From Alphaproteobacteria bacterium bin52 (GTDB lineage Bacteria > Pseudomonadota > Alphaproteobacteria > Thalassobaculales > Thalassobaculaceae): a stretch of DNA of 64,000 bases. The DNA is taken from contig MPMT01000004.1 of assembly GCA_002238645.1 (NCBI GenBank), positions 1 through 64,000 on the forward strand, in the 5' to 3' direction. Position numbers and translations under genes: made by a program. The notes beneath the pieces are model-generated. The model ran no database searches. It had not been told where the DNA came from and was given only the letters and a program-made list of their open reading frames with translations. Below are positions 1 to 8,740 of the stretch, piece after piece; position 1 is the stretch's first letter, and every line of letters begins with the position of its first letter.

Positions 1-471
1 CTTGGTGCGAGCCCGGCATGCGGGGCATTCCTTGACCTCGGCATCGACGCGGCGCTCGACGACCTCGAACACGATGTCGTAGAGGATGCGGCGTTCCCGG
101 TCGATCGCATCGACGTCTGCGAGGTCGCCGCCGCAGGCCTCGCAGGCCTCGACGGTGACCGTCTCCTCGATGGTGGTCTTGCGCAGACCGGTGCCGGTCT
201 GCAGGTTCTGCTTCGCGCCCTTGGGGCTGCTGGCGTCGCGCCGTGCAGTCTCATCCTTGTCCGTCTGCGACGGCGGGAGGCTGGAGTTCTTCGACCCCTT
301 GCGGGTCGTCCTTTCCAACAGGACGGTGATCAGGATACCCAACAGGGTGACGAGGAGGCGGACCACGGCATCGACTTCTGCGGACATCTTGCCGTGCGCG
401 CGCAATGCCTCGATGCGGGCCTTGGCGTCCTCGAACTCATCGCGCAGAGAGGCCGCATTCACCGTGGCCAT
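1..471 (-). CDS. IS66-family transposase, N-terminal part (runs off the window)
   Basis: The first 157 codons are visible and the rest lies beyond base 1. The sequence has the layout of IS66 TnpC proteins: a helical start, then a Ser/Pro-rich stretch (NSSLPPSQTD) after a basic segment, then a zinc-finger-like region with CEACGG and CPAC pairs. This is the zf-IS66 region that precedes the DDE catalytic domain. A hydrophobic segment (VRLLVTLLGILITVLL) lies where IS66 proteins have a coiled coil. The ATG overlaps the TGA of the upstream methylase gene by one base (TGATG), so translation is probably coupled. The usual IS66 partners TnpA and TnpB are not upstream; the methylase sits there instead. 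The family call is fairly safe, but activity cannot be judged because the catalytic part is missing. Confidence 0.75.
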   Translation of the reverse strand, partial: MATVNAASLRDEFEDAKARIEALRAHGKMSAEVDAVVRLLVTLLGILITVLLERTTRKGSKNSSLPPSQTDKDETARRDASSPKGAKQNLQTGTGLRKTTIEETVTVEACEACGGDLADVDAIDRERRILYDIVFEVVERRVDAEVKECPACRARTK

Positions 472-1133
472 CACGCGGCCTCCACCGCCATGACCGCCGC
501 CAGCACGGCGAGGCGCTCGCCCGGCGGCATCGCCCGGTAGCGCCGCGCCCAGCTGGCCGCATTGCGCTTGATGCGCTGACGATCGGTGAAGTTCCGGCCC
601 GCACAGCTGTGCCAGTGCACCCGGCCCGGGGCAAAGTTGAACCAGATCTTCTCCGTCACCACCCCGGCCTGGTTCATCACCTGAACCGACACGCTGTGCC
701 AGTCCGCCAGAACCCTCTCATAAAGAGCCGAGGGGTAGCCCGACACCATCACCGAACAGGGCAGGCCCCTGAGCAACTCAAGCAGGGCCTCGTGATCCGC
801 GTCGGTGTAGTCATACCGGTAGCGACGCTGCGACTTGCGGGTACTCATCAGATAGGGCGGATCACTGTAGACCAGTTCGTCCCCCTCGAACCGGTAGTCG
901 GCCAGGAACCGGTGGCAGCAGCCGTGAACCAGTTCCACCTCATGGTCGCAGCAAAACGTCCTGATGGACCGGGCATTCAGGTCAATGCCGATCGAGCGCA
1001 GTGCCGGGGGCTTGCGCTTCATGATCGCACCGCCCCCCAGGTGTGTTTCGAGATACACGCGATGGGGCGGCATCAGGCTGACAATGGCCTGACTGAGCCC
1101 CATCGTCGCCTTTGAACCATACCATGCGCCCAT
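471..1133 (-). CDS. D12-class (Dam-like) adenine-specific DNA methyltransferase
   Basis: 220 aa. The protein probably transfers a methyl group from S-adenosylmethionine to the N6 of adenine in DNA. The N-terminus (WYGSK, then HRVYLETHLGGGAIM at about residues 24-38) matches the SAM-binding region of D12 enzymes, and the catalytic motif DPPY is at 91-94. The length is short for the family (about 260-280 aa), so the target-recognition region is probably reduced. The start at 1133 has GGGGACGG upstream and begins directly before the WYGSK motif. The stop overlaps the start of the IS66-like transposase. No cognate restriction enzyme is adjacent; a broken endonuclease-like gene lies about 3 kb away. 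It may be an orphan methylase carried by a mobile element or prophage. Confidence 0.8.
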   Translation of the reverse strand: MGAWYGSKATMGLSQAIVSLMPPHRVYLETHLGGGAIMKRKPPALRSIGIDLNARSIRTFCCDHEVELVHGCCHRFLADYRFEGDELVYSDPPYLMSTRKSQRRYRYDYTDADHEALLELLRGLPCSVMVSGYPSALYERVLADWHSVSVQVMNQAGVVTEKIWFNFAPGRVHWHSCAGRNFTDRQRIKRNAASWARRYRAMPPGERLAVLAAVMAVEAA

Positions 1134-1253
1134 CGCAAACGCCGTCCCCGAACCATCCGGGAGCAGACATAGAGCGCCCGTTCCATGGTGTCAAACGGAA
1201 TCGTCAGCGCCCCGACATGACAGCCAGAACAACCACCTCAAGGGAAGACACGG

Positions 1254-2522
1254 TCAGATCAACGCACCAGAACCCACAGCCAGCCGACGTTCCCGGCGCC
1301 ATTGGCATGCAAAACGCAACTCACCGGAAGGGGGGTGAGCAGTTACCGAATTCGTATCGTTCAGGGTCGTCGAAGTGATCCGGGTCTCATCAGCACTCGA
1401 CTGCGGCGCGAAAAACTGCCTGCGGAACACACCGACTTCGCTCCTCGCCGCCGTCGCGAGCGCCTCAACGTCATCGGGCAAGGCAAGACTTATGGTTTCG
1501 TTCTTTGGCCTCAGTCCAGGCTGCCAGGTTGCCTTTACTCGCGGTGCGGACTTGGGAGGAACCCTGAGGCCGCCCAAATCCTCCAGTTCTCGAGCTTCGA
1601 CAAGATAGAGCTCGAGATCAATCTTTCGTCCATCGGCGGAGCTGACCAGATCAACGGCATGATGAGCGAAGCACGCGTCGAGGTCCCACTCGACACGAGA
1701 GCCGAGATGGCCGCGCAAACACCGGAGCTCGAACCGAAAGAGTTTCTGGACGCCGGCATCAAGCCGCTCCCAGAAAATCGCCTTGTTGTGTTGGGTGGTA
1801 CGAACGAGAACACGCGGATCGTCCATGTCGGGGAGCTTGTCTGAGCCCGCGATGATCAATGCCTCGAAGCCGTCCGCGAACGCCGACATGAGATCGTGGC
1901 TGATGACCTCCTTGGAAAAGAGGCGCCGGTGCCAAGCCTTGAACATACGTATGGCGTGCGGGTGGTTCAGCCGGTCCTGCCACCTTGCGAAGAACTCGAC
2001 TTCCTCGTCCCTGGGCTCTCTTGGTACTGTGTCCTTCAAGTCCTTGAGAAGCTGTCGATCCTCGTCGGTGACGTCGTCGCCGTGGTTCCCTTCGATGAAG
2101 TCGAGGGTCTGGCCGCCCAGCTTGCGGCGCGTGGTCCTGCGCCCGCCAGAAAAGAGCGAAGAGCCAACACGGTCCCATGGGACGAATTTGCAGAAATTCT
2201 CCTGGCTCTCACGCCACGCACCCGGGCGGAGCTTGTGTTCGTCGTCGAGAAGAGCCCTCACAGCGTCGAGCGCTGCAAGGACGTTCTCTTCCCCTTGATG
2301 GTCGAACGACTCGACGGCGGTCCGTACGGCCTGTGTGTCCACAGGCTCCTGCTTGGGCGTCATTAGGCCAGCGAAGACGCCGACTTCGGTTTGCGCGAGT
2401 TGGAAGGCAGATCGGAAGTGCTGGGCACGCGCCTTCGGATTGCCAGCCTGCTTGTAGGCCGGGAGTTTCGTAATACCGTCGCGCGGAATTCTGAGCGCCG
2501 GTGCAGCATTCTGGATCCGCAA
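1254..2522 (-). CDS. hypothetical protein, possibly the N-terminal part of a larger protein
   Basis: 422 aa from a TTG codon, the first possible start after an in-frame TAG. I do not recognise the family. The protein is soluble, charged and mostly helical by eye, with no signal peptide or membrane segment. The last 30 residues (after TSTTLNDTNS) differ in character and are rich in Arg, so the frame may run into unrelated DNA and the gene may be truncated. It is divergent from the 466 aa ImmA/IrrE-like gene, with 98 bp between the starts. The setting, next to a DNA methylase and endonuclease debris, fits a defence or mobile-element region, but no function can be assigned. Its reality rests on the long open frame and protein-like composition. 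Confidence 0.5.
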   Translation of the reverse strand: MRIQNAAPALRIPRDGITKLPAYKQAGNPKARAQHFRSAFQLAQTEVGVFAGLMTPKQEPVDTQAVRTAVESFDHQGEENVLAALDAVRALLDDEHKLRPGAWRESQENFCKFVPWDRVGSSLFSGGRRTTRRKLGGQTLDFIEGNHGDDVTDEDRQLLKDLKDTVPREPRDEEVEFFARWQDRLNHPHAIRMFKAWHRRLFSKEVISHDLMSAFADGFEALIIAGSDKLPDMDDPRVLVRTTQHNKAIFWERLDAGVQKLFRFELRCLRGHLGSRVEWDLDACFAHHAVDLVSSADGRKIDLELYLVEARELEDLGGLRVPPKSAPRVKATWQPGLRPKNETISLALPDDVEALATAARSEVGVFRRQFFAPQSSADETRITSTTLNDTNSVTAHPPSGELRFACQWRRERRLAVGSGALI

Positions 2523-2620
2523 ATGGACCGGGACCGCAAAGCCCTGCTACGAAGGACGGCTAGTCAACCGCACGACAGGCTCCTACAAGGGGTATCCACT
2601 GGACGGGCCGGAGTGGTCGG

Positions 2621-4021
2621 ATGGTGTTTAGGGATGCCGGGACACGCATCGAGTTCGAATTTGACTGGATGAGTGCGCATGGAGTTGAGGGCCCTGAACT
2701 GGCGGCGACCTGGGCATCCCTTCGCATCCACGTGGGAGAGTCGACCATTACCAGGGTGCTCGATGAACGTTCCAGAACGATTCGAGACATGGTCTTTGTT
2801 TCACTTTACCCGCTCGCCGAATGGCTGGTCAGCAATTGGTGGTTTCTCCTGTACGAGTTTGAAAACCCCGACAAGGAGAACGATCGGGAATTTGATCGTC
2901 GACATTCCCTGAGGTTCGGTCGGGAAGGATATGGCTATCCTGACCTGCAGATTGTCTCTTCGGGACATCTGGTGCGTCTCGTGTGGAAGCGCGACGATCC
3001 CAACTGGTTCCGTCACGCAAGTCTTGAGCAGGGTTGGACGTGGATCGACAGAGCATCCTGGCACAAGAGTTGCGCAAACCTGATCGACAGTGTGATCGCT
3101 CGCCTTCATGAGTTCCACATTCACAATACACTGCTGGAACAGGACTGGTCGGCAATTCAGTCTGCTGACAAAGAGGAAACCGAATTCTGCAAGACGGCAG
3201 GCGGACTTGGTTGGGATCCGTACGCACTGAACGACGATGCACTCGCGTCTGTCGCGCGTTTGGGCGAAGTCCTGACGGGGGATGCTCTTGAAGAAGCGGC
3301 GGCTGTTTTTTCAGCGAAGAACCTCATCGCAGACATCGCCGACTTTCGGAAAGCCGTCGGACGTGCAAGACGAAACAGCCTCGGTCTCAAGAGGATCGTG
3401 ACCGAGGTTCTGCACAACGGGTTTGTGTCTGAAACTCGATCGGATCCAGACGCTGAGTTGACGTGGTATGCCGATGCCGGAATACAGGTGCCGCCCAATC
3501 CCTGGAAGGAGGGATATGCTCTGGCGCGAAGTCTGCGCCAGTCACTGGAACTTGGCAACGATCCGTTACCCACGTGGGATACTCTGGCACGTGCACTTGG
3601 GGAACCTCCGGAACAGGTAGAGAAGGCAACACGTCCCACATCTCTCGGCAACTTGCACATGTTGGAGGGCGTGATCTCCCGCGTTGATGACGGGAAATTC
3701 ACATTCGCTTTTTCGGCGAAGAGGGCAAGCAGCCGGCGATTCCTGTTTTGTCGTGCTCTGGCTGATGTCCGGGTGGCTTCAGAACCAAGCTCCGTGTTGA
3801 CCAGAGCCCGATCTTGGCGACAACAACGTGGCCGGGCCTTTGCGGCCGAGTTTCTGGTCCCGGCTCATGCAATTCGGAACAGAATATCCTCGCACGTCAT
3901 CCTGGCAGATGACATCGATCTGCTGGCCAGAGAGTTCGGCGTCTCATGGCTTGTCATCAGACACCAGGTCGACAACCACGATATTGCTCGAATCTGGTCA
4001 GAAGCCCGAAGTCACTGGTAG
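2621..4021 (+). CDS. protein with C-terminal ImmA/IrrE-like domain lacking HExxH
   Basis: 466 aa. The first 340 residues are unfamiliar: they include aromatic-rich stretches (EWLVSNWWFLLYEF near 65-80) and are mainly helical. The last 110 residues follow the C-terminal half of ImmA/IrrE (DUF955) metallopeptidases: GRAFAAEFLVPA, then DDIDLLAREFGVSW and a final helix. In that family the zinc motif HELGH precedes this part, but here the corresponding stretch reads RRFLFCRALADV, so the metal-binding histidines and glutamate are absent. It may therefore act as a sensor or binding protein rather than a protease. The start is the first ATG after an in-frame stop at 2561. By eye the base composition is less GC-rich than the flanking chromosome, which suggests transfer. 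The domain call is motif-based; the overall function is unknown. Confidence 0.6.
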   Translation: MVFRDAGTRIEFEFDWMSAHGVEGPELAATWASLRIHVGESTITRVLDERSRTIRDMVFVSLYPLAEWLVSNWWFLLYEFENPDKENDREFDRRHSLRFGREGYGYPDLQIVSSGHLVRLVWKRDDPNWFRHASLEQGWTWIDRASWHKSCANLIDSVIARLHEFHIHNTLLEQDWSAIQSADKEETEFCKTAGGLGWDPYALNDDALASVARLGEVLTGDALEEAAAVFSAKNLIADIADFRKAVGRARRNSLGLKRIVTEVLHNGFVSETRSDPDAELTWYADAGIQVPPNPWKEGYALARSLRQSLELGNDPLPTWDTLARALGEPPEQVEKATRPTSLGNLHMLEGVISRVDDGKFTFAFSAKRASSRRFLFCRALADVRVASEPSSVLTRARSWRQQRGRAFAAEFLVPAHAIRNRISSHVILADDIDLLAREFGVSWLVIRHQVDNHDIARIWSEARSHW

Positions 4022-4253
4022 GGCCTCGGTTATCAGCATGAAAGTCGTCTGCCGAACCGGGTTCGTTCAAGAGTCACCGTCTGCGTCTGCACTTCGACAT
4101 CGCAGACGTCGGTTCGACGCGAAGCACCCCTGATCTTGGTCGTTCTGCCCCACACGAGGGCAAGATGTTCTCGATGCAGACCCTTTCCGCCCGTAATTCC
4201 CCGCCGGTGCCGACTCTGGAAGAACCTTCGCTGCGGACCACCCTCCCCCCGTC

Positions 4254-4792
4254 TCATCCCGAAGCGAAACACCGGGCCAGGCTGCGGTTGATCATACTCC
4301 GTGGGGCAGTGAGCATTGGATAGCGTTCCAGGTAAAGACTCCACACGGTGCCGCGGTCGGTCGTGCAGGTCTTGAACCTGATGATGTCGGGCGGGAAGTT
4401 CGCCGGCACCGGGATCCAGTCGGGTTCGTCGAGGAAGAACGGCCGGGTCAGGATGCGGCAGCCGATGACAAAGTCACTGCGGTCGCTCTGGTCCGCCTTG
4501 CGACGTATGGAGATGAGCATGCGCATCTCGTCTGCGGACCCGGCGCCGTTCGATGCGCCGAACGCCTTCCATGCGAGCGAACACGGCAGCAGGTTGGCGT
4601 GGACGAACATGCCGCCACCGACGATCGCTGGACGAGTGGCCTTCAGCTTGAACAGGAACAGTTCGCCCGGCCGCAGGCCTTGAAGGCCCGCGGCGAGGGC
4701 GACCAGAAATTGACCTCGCGAAGGTCCGGGCGCTGTCGCAGGTGGCTGAACCAGTCGCTGTCGGTGACCGCGATGACGAGCTTGATGCCCAT
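4254..4792 (-). pseudogene. remnant of HNH-type restriction-endonuclease-like protein (frameshifted)
   Basis: Two reading frames together give a family-like N-terminal domain. The first starts with ATG at 4792 and reads MGIKLVIAVTDSDWF, then EVNFWSPSPRAFKA. The second continues from about 4680 with LRPGELFLFKLK, RPAIVGGGMFVHA, SLAWKAFGASNGA, IGCRILTRPFFLDE and WIPVPANFPPDII. The first frame ends a few codons after the break, and one extra C in AAGGCCTGCGG would join the two. The pattern resembles the N-terminal domain of 'putative restriction endonuclease/HNH endonuclease' proteins. The reading stops about 40 residues later with no HNH domain, so the gene looks both frameshifted and 3'-truncated. 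It lies 100 bp downstream of the LLM gene on the same strand. Confidence 0.65.
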
Positions 4793-4891
4793 GATCAGCC
4801 GTTTGCCTCCCCTGTCGGGCCGGGCGGATACACGGGCCGCGGTGTCCTCCCGCGGGAATGACTTCCCGGGAGACCTCGCGGTCCCGGCCGC

Positions 4892-6067
4892 CTACTCCGC
4901 TGCTGCCGACGCCGGCTTGCGGAACGCGGGCATCACTCCTTCCGCCACCCGGTGGTACTGCTCGAGCATCATCTGCTCCGGCGTTCCCATCGGACACGAA
5001 AGGTTGATCAGCTCCATTCCCGGGTAGCGCGCCTCCAGCGTCTTCAGGTGCTCGACCAGCTGTTCGGCGGTTCCGGCAAACCAGGCGCCGAGATCCATGA
5101 AGTGCTGCACCCGCGGTACGCCGGCCTCGTACCAGCCGCCTCGACCCTGGGTGATGGAGACCTGCTCCGGTGTCAGTCCGGGAACAAAGCCGAGCGGCCC
5201 GAACATCTTCACGTGTTCCTCGTAGAGCGGCGTGATTTCCTCGAGCGCCTGCTCCGGCGTGTCGGCGAGGTGGCAGAAAATGCCCACGGTCAGGTTCTCG
5301 CCCAGTGCCAGCTCCTGGCCGGCGCGGGCGGCGGCATCCCGGTAGGCCTGAATCGGACCGTCCGACATGGTCGCAGCACCCCCGCCGACCGCACCCTTGA
5401 TGCCGTGACGGATCATGAAGTCGAGCCCGCGCGGGTTGGCGCTGACCACAGGCTGCCAGCATTCCACCGGCAGGTTGACCGGACGCGGCACCAGGGTGAT
5501 TTCCTCAAGCTCGTAGCCGCGGTAGGGGACCCGTGGCGGCAGGGTGTAGTGCTGGCCCCGGTGCGAGAAGGACTCCTGATTGAAGGCCTTGAACATGATC
5601 TCGACCTGTTCCTCGAACAGGTCCCGGTTGGCGGTCTGGTCCTGCATCGGGGCGCCGAAGGTCTCGACCTCGCGGGTGTGGTAGCCGCGGCCGACGCCGA
5701 AGACGGTCCGTCCCCCGGTGAGCACGTCGGCGGTGGCAAAGTCCTCGGCCAGACGCAGCGGATGCCACATCGGGGTGATGTTGAAGCCGCAGCCGATTCT
5801 GAGCCTGGGTGTGACATGCGCGAGATGGACCGCCATCATCAGGATGTTCGGAATGACCTCGTAGCCCTCGTGCTGGAAATGGTGCTCGGCCAGCCACAGC
5901 ATTTCGTAGCCGCAGGCGTCCATGGTCTTCGCGATGTTCTCGGTCTTGGCGAAGACGCTGGCCAGGTGGTCGTTGTCGTAGCGACGTTCGTTCGCCGGCG
6001 TTGTGTGCTGGCCGATATCCGGCAGGTCGACGTGACCGGCATAGACGGTGGTAAACTTGCTGATCAT
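4892..6067 (-). CDS. LLM-class flavin-dependent oxidoreductase
   Basis: 391 aa, full length for bacterial luciferase-like monooxygenases, which use reduced flavin and O2 to oxidise organic substrates in the cytoplasm. Family marks are WLAEHHF (58-64), IGCGFNITPMWHPLRLAEDFATADVLTGGR and GVGRGYHTREVETFG in the N-terminal half, and a SANPRGLDF region followed by a late domain with TAEQLVEHLKTLE. It follows the SDR gene by 33 bp on the same strand, so the two are probably co-transcribed and may act on the same substrate. The substrate cannot be read from sequence. The start codon lies just ahead of the conserved beta strand. Confidence 0.85.
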   Translation of the reverse strand: MISKFTTVYAGHVDLPDIGQHTTPANERRYDNDHLASVFAKTENIAKTMDACGYEMLWLAEHHFQHEGYEVIPNILMMAVHLAHVTPRLRIGCGFNITPMWHPLRLAEDFATADVLTGGRTVFGVGRGYHTREVETFGAPMQDQTANRDLFEEQVEIMFKAFNQESFSHRGQHYTLPPRVPYRGYELEEITLVPRPVNLPVECWQPVVSANPRGLDFMIRHGIKGAVGGGAATMSDGPIQAYRDAAARAGQELALGENLTVGIFCHLADTPEQALEEITPLYEEHVKMFGPLGFVPGLTPEQVSITQGRGGWYEAGVPRVQHFMDLGAWFAGTAEQLVEHLKTLEARYPGMELINLSCPMGTPEQMMLEQYHRVAEGVMPAFRKPASAAAE

Positions 6068-6100
6068 TCTCCGACTCCTGTCATGTAAGGGGCGACAGGC

Positions 6101-6901
6101 CTACTGCGCTGTCACGCCGCCGTCGATCACCAGTTCGCTGCCGGTGACCCAGGAGGACTCGTCGCCCGCGAGATACAGGCAGCCGAGCGCTATGTCACGC
6201 GGCGTTCCGAAGCGACCGAGCGGTGTGGCGGCGAGCCGGACCCGGGCGACCTCGTTGTTCGAATGGCCCGGTCGCGTCATCGGCGTGTCGACGAAACCCG
6301 GGTGGATGGAATTCGCCCGGATACCGTCAACTGCATGCTGGACCGCCGTCGCCTTGGTGAAGATCCGTACAGCTCCCTTGGAAGCGTGGTAGACGGCGTT
6401 GCCGAAACTGCCGACCAGACCGCAAATCGACGAGATGTTGATGATCGACCCGCCGCCGGAACTGCGCATCGGCGGTATCGCGGCCCTGGTCCCCAGGTAG
6501 ACGCCGGTCACGTTGACCGACATCACCCGCTCCCAGATCTCGGGCGTGGTGTCCTCGATGGTCGGTCCCGGCGTGATCGTGGTCTGCAGCGCCATCGCCG
6601 GATCGCGGCCGGACACGCCGGCGATATTGCCGAGCACGTGCAGCCCGCCCCACAGCGAGACCGTGTCCGCGACTATCTCCTCCCAGGCTCCGGCATCGAC
6701 CACGTCGAGACGCTTCCAGACCGCCTCGCCGCCGGCCGCGGCGATCCCGGCGACAACATCTTCACCGAGTTCGTCCTGGACGTCGGCGACCACGACCCTG
6801 GCTCCCTCGGCGGCAAAACAGCGCGCGGTTTCCGCGCCGATACCCGAGGCGCCGCCGGTCACGATCGCGACCTTGCCCTCAAGCCGTGTGCCGGATGCCA
6901 T
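6101..6901 (-). CDS. SDR-family NAD(P)-dependent oxidoreductase
   Basis: 266 aa. A classical short-chain dehydrogenase that interconverts alcohols and ketones with NAD(P). The Rossmann motif TGGASGIG is at 15-22, an acidic residue after the second strand (VVADVQDE) favours NAD, the NAG-like motif is NIAGVSG, and the catalytic YHASK is near 171. The C-terminus ends in VTGSELVIDGGVTAQ as is typical. A longer frame opens 14 codons upstream, but the start at 6901 has GGAGGA seven bases before it and begins right at the SDR fold. Divergent from the GMC oxidoreductase (219 bp between), and upstream of the LLM gene. Confidence 0.87.
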   Translation of the reverse strand: MASGTRLEGKVAIVTGGASGIGAETARCFAAEGARVVVADVQDELGEDVVAGIAAAGGEAVWKRLDVVDAGAWEEIVADTVSLWGGLHVLGNIAGVSGRDPAMALQTTITPGPTIEDTTPEIWERVMSVNVTGVYLGTRAAIPPMRSSGGGSIINISSICGLVGSFGNAVYHASKGAVRIFTKATAVQHAVDGIRANSIHPGFVDTPMTRPGHSNNEVARVRLAATPLGRFGTPRDIALGCLYLAGDESSWVTGSELVIDGGVTAQ

Positions 6902-7120
6902 GCGCTCCTCCTCCAAGCTGTCCTGATGCTCTGCAGGCTCCATCCCTATCGGCTTGCGCCTGCCGTGTCACCCGTGTTCGCGCGGCGGCCCGTCCGCCGG
7001 GGCGACCATCCGGGGCATGATGACAACGAGAAACCTGCGAAGCGCAATTCCATTGCCGGCGTTTTGCGGGCAGTCTTGTGCGCTGGCCTTGATAGCGACA
7101 GCGGGAGGGACGGAAAGGCG

Positions 7121-8731
7121 ATGGCATACGATTACATCATCATCGGGGCAGGATCCGCCGGGTGCGTGATGGCGAACCGCCTGAGCGAGGATCCGGGGAC
7201 CAGCGTGCTGCTGCTCGAGGCCGGAGGCAAGGACACCAACCCGTGGATCCATATCCCGGTCGGGTTTACCCGAACGCTCAACAACCGGAAGGTCAACTGG
7301 TGTTTCGAGACCGAACCGGACGAGGCGCTGGCGGGGCGGACCATCCCGATCCCGCGTGGACGGGTGCTGGGGGGATCGAGTTCGATCAACGGCATGCTCT
7401 ACGTCCGCGGCCAGGCCTTCGACTACGACGTCTGGGCCCAGCTCGGGAACCGCGGCTGGTCGTATACCGACGTCCTTCCGTATTTCCGCAAGGCGGAATC
7501 CTTCGAACGCGGCGGCGACGAGTACCGCGGGGACGGCGGGCCGATGAACGTGGCCGACATGTACGAGCGCCACGAGATCGTCGATGCCTTCATCGAGGCC
7601 GGAGAGGAACTCGGCTATCCGCGCAACCCCGACTACAACGGCGCCAGCCAGGACGGATTCGGCTACTACCAGATAACCCAGCGCAATGGCCGGCGCGAGA
7701 GCACGGCCCGCGCCTTCCTGGACCCGGTGCGCGGCAGGCAGAACCTGCGGATCGAGCCGAATGCCCATGTCACCCGCATCGAAATGGAGGGAACGCGGGT
7801 CACCGGTGTGACCTGGTCGCAGAACGGCCAGTCCCGTACCGAGACCGCGAACCTCGAGGTCGTCGTATGCGCCGGTGCGGTGCAGTCGCCGCAGATCCTC
7901 GAACTGTCCGGCATCGGTCAGCCGGAACTGCTGCGCGAACACGGTATCGAGGTCCGTCATGCCCTGTCCGGCGTTGGCGAGAACTACCGCGACCACTATG
8001 CCGCGAGGATGAACTGGCGGGTGAACCGGCCGATCACCCTCAACGAGCAGACCCGCGGGCTGCGGCTGGTCGGCGAGGTCGCGAAGTATGTTCTCACCCG
8101 ACGCGGCGCACTGACCTGGACGGCCGGTATCGGTCACGGATTCGTCCGAACCCGGCCGGAACTGGAGACACCTGACATCCAGTTCTTCTTTGCCCACGCC
8201 AGCTTCGGCTCGATCCGGGACCGGGTGCTCGAACGCGAGCCCGGCATGACGCTTGCGGTCTACCAGTGCCGTCCCGAGAGTGTCGGCTCAATTCATCTCG
8301 GCGGCCCGGACCCGTTCGCGGCGCCGAAGATCCATCCGAACTTCCTGACGGTGGAACTCGACCAGCAGACCCTGGTCTCGGGCCTGCACGTGTGTCGGGC
8401 GCTCGGCCAGACCAGGGCACTCGGACGCTACATCGACCACGAAATGAACCCGGGAGCGGACTGCGTCAGCGATGCCGATATGCTGGCGTTTGCGCGCGGG
8501 ACCGGCGCGACGACCTACCACCCGATGGGAACCTGCAAGATGGGTCATGACCCGATGGCGGTGGTCGACGACAGGCTCAGGGTCCATGGTCTCGAGGGTC
8601 TGCGCGTCGTCGACGCCTCGATCTTTCCGACCATGCCGTCGGGCAACATCAACGCGCCGGTGATCATGGCGGCGGAGAAGGGCGCCGACATGATCAGGGA
8701 GGACCGCCAGGCACGCGCCGCCGCGGCCTGA
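7121..8731 (+). CDS. GMC-family FAD-dependent oxidoreductase (choline dehydrogenase-like)
   Basis: 536 aa, normal size for the glucose-methanol-choline family, which oxidises primary alcohols with FAD. The FAD-binding motif IIIGAGSAGCVMANRL is at 6-21, followed by the GMC signature GRVLGGSSSINGMLYVRG near 82-99, a second signature with GAVQSPQILELSGIG, and the C-terminal catalytic His/Asn pair in HPMGTCKMG and GNINAP. The open frame extends far upstream, but ATG 7121 starts the Rossmann strand and has GGGAGGGA about 12 bases upstream. Neighbours do not include betaine aldehyde dehydrogenase or a choline transporter, so a generic alcohol dehydrogenase is safer than BetA. Confidence 0.87.
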   Translation: MAYDYIIIGAGSAGCVMANRLSEDPGTSVLLLEAGGKDTNPWIHIPVGFTRTLNNRKVNWCFETEPDEALAGRTIPIPRGRVLGGSSSINGMLYVRGQAFDYDVWAQLGNRGWSYTDVLPYFRKAESFERGGDEYRGDGGPMNVADMYERHEIVDAFIEAGEELGYPRNPDYNGASQDGFGYYQITQRNGRRESTARAFLDPVRGRQNLRIEPNAHVTRIEMEGTRVTGVTWSQNGQSRTETANLEVVVCAGAVQSPQILELSGIGQPELLREHGIEVRHALSGVGENYRDHYAARMNWRVNRPITLNEQTRGLRLVGEVAKYVLTRRGALTWTAGIGHGFVRTRPELETPDIQFFFAHASFGSIRDRVLEREPGMTLAVYQCRPESVGSIHLGGPDPFAAPKIHPNFLTVELDQQTLVSGLHVCRALGQTRALGRYIDHEMNPGADCVSDADMLAFARGTGATTYHPMGTCKMGHDPMAVVDDRLRVHGLEGLRVVDASIFPTMPSGNINAPVIMAAEKGADMIREDRQARAAAA

Positions 8732-8740
8732 CGGGAGCCA

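Noticed and set aside
2430-2630. Small plus-strand ORF ending in GPEWSDGV just before the 466 aa gene
   Set aside because: No start codon after the in-frame stop, and it is antisense to the N-terminus of the 422 aa gene.
4254-5462. One continuous 402 aa minus-strand gene
   Set aside because: Its first two thirds lie out of frame over the LLM oxidoreductase and are Arg/Gly-rich nonsense; only the last part, from about 4680, is real (endonuclease remnant).
6263-7120. N-terminal extension of the GMC oxidoreductase to 822 aa
   Set aside because: The extension is antisense to the SDR gene and has no family likeness; the FAD motif starts at 7121 behind a good ribosome site.
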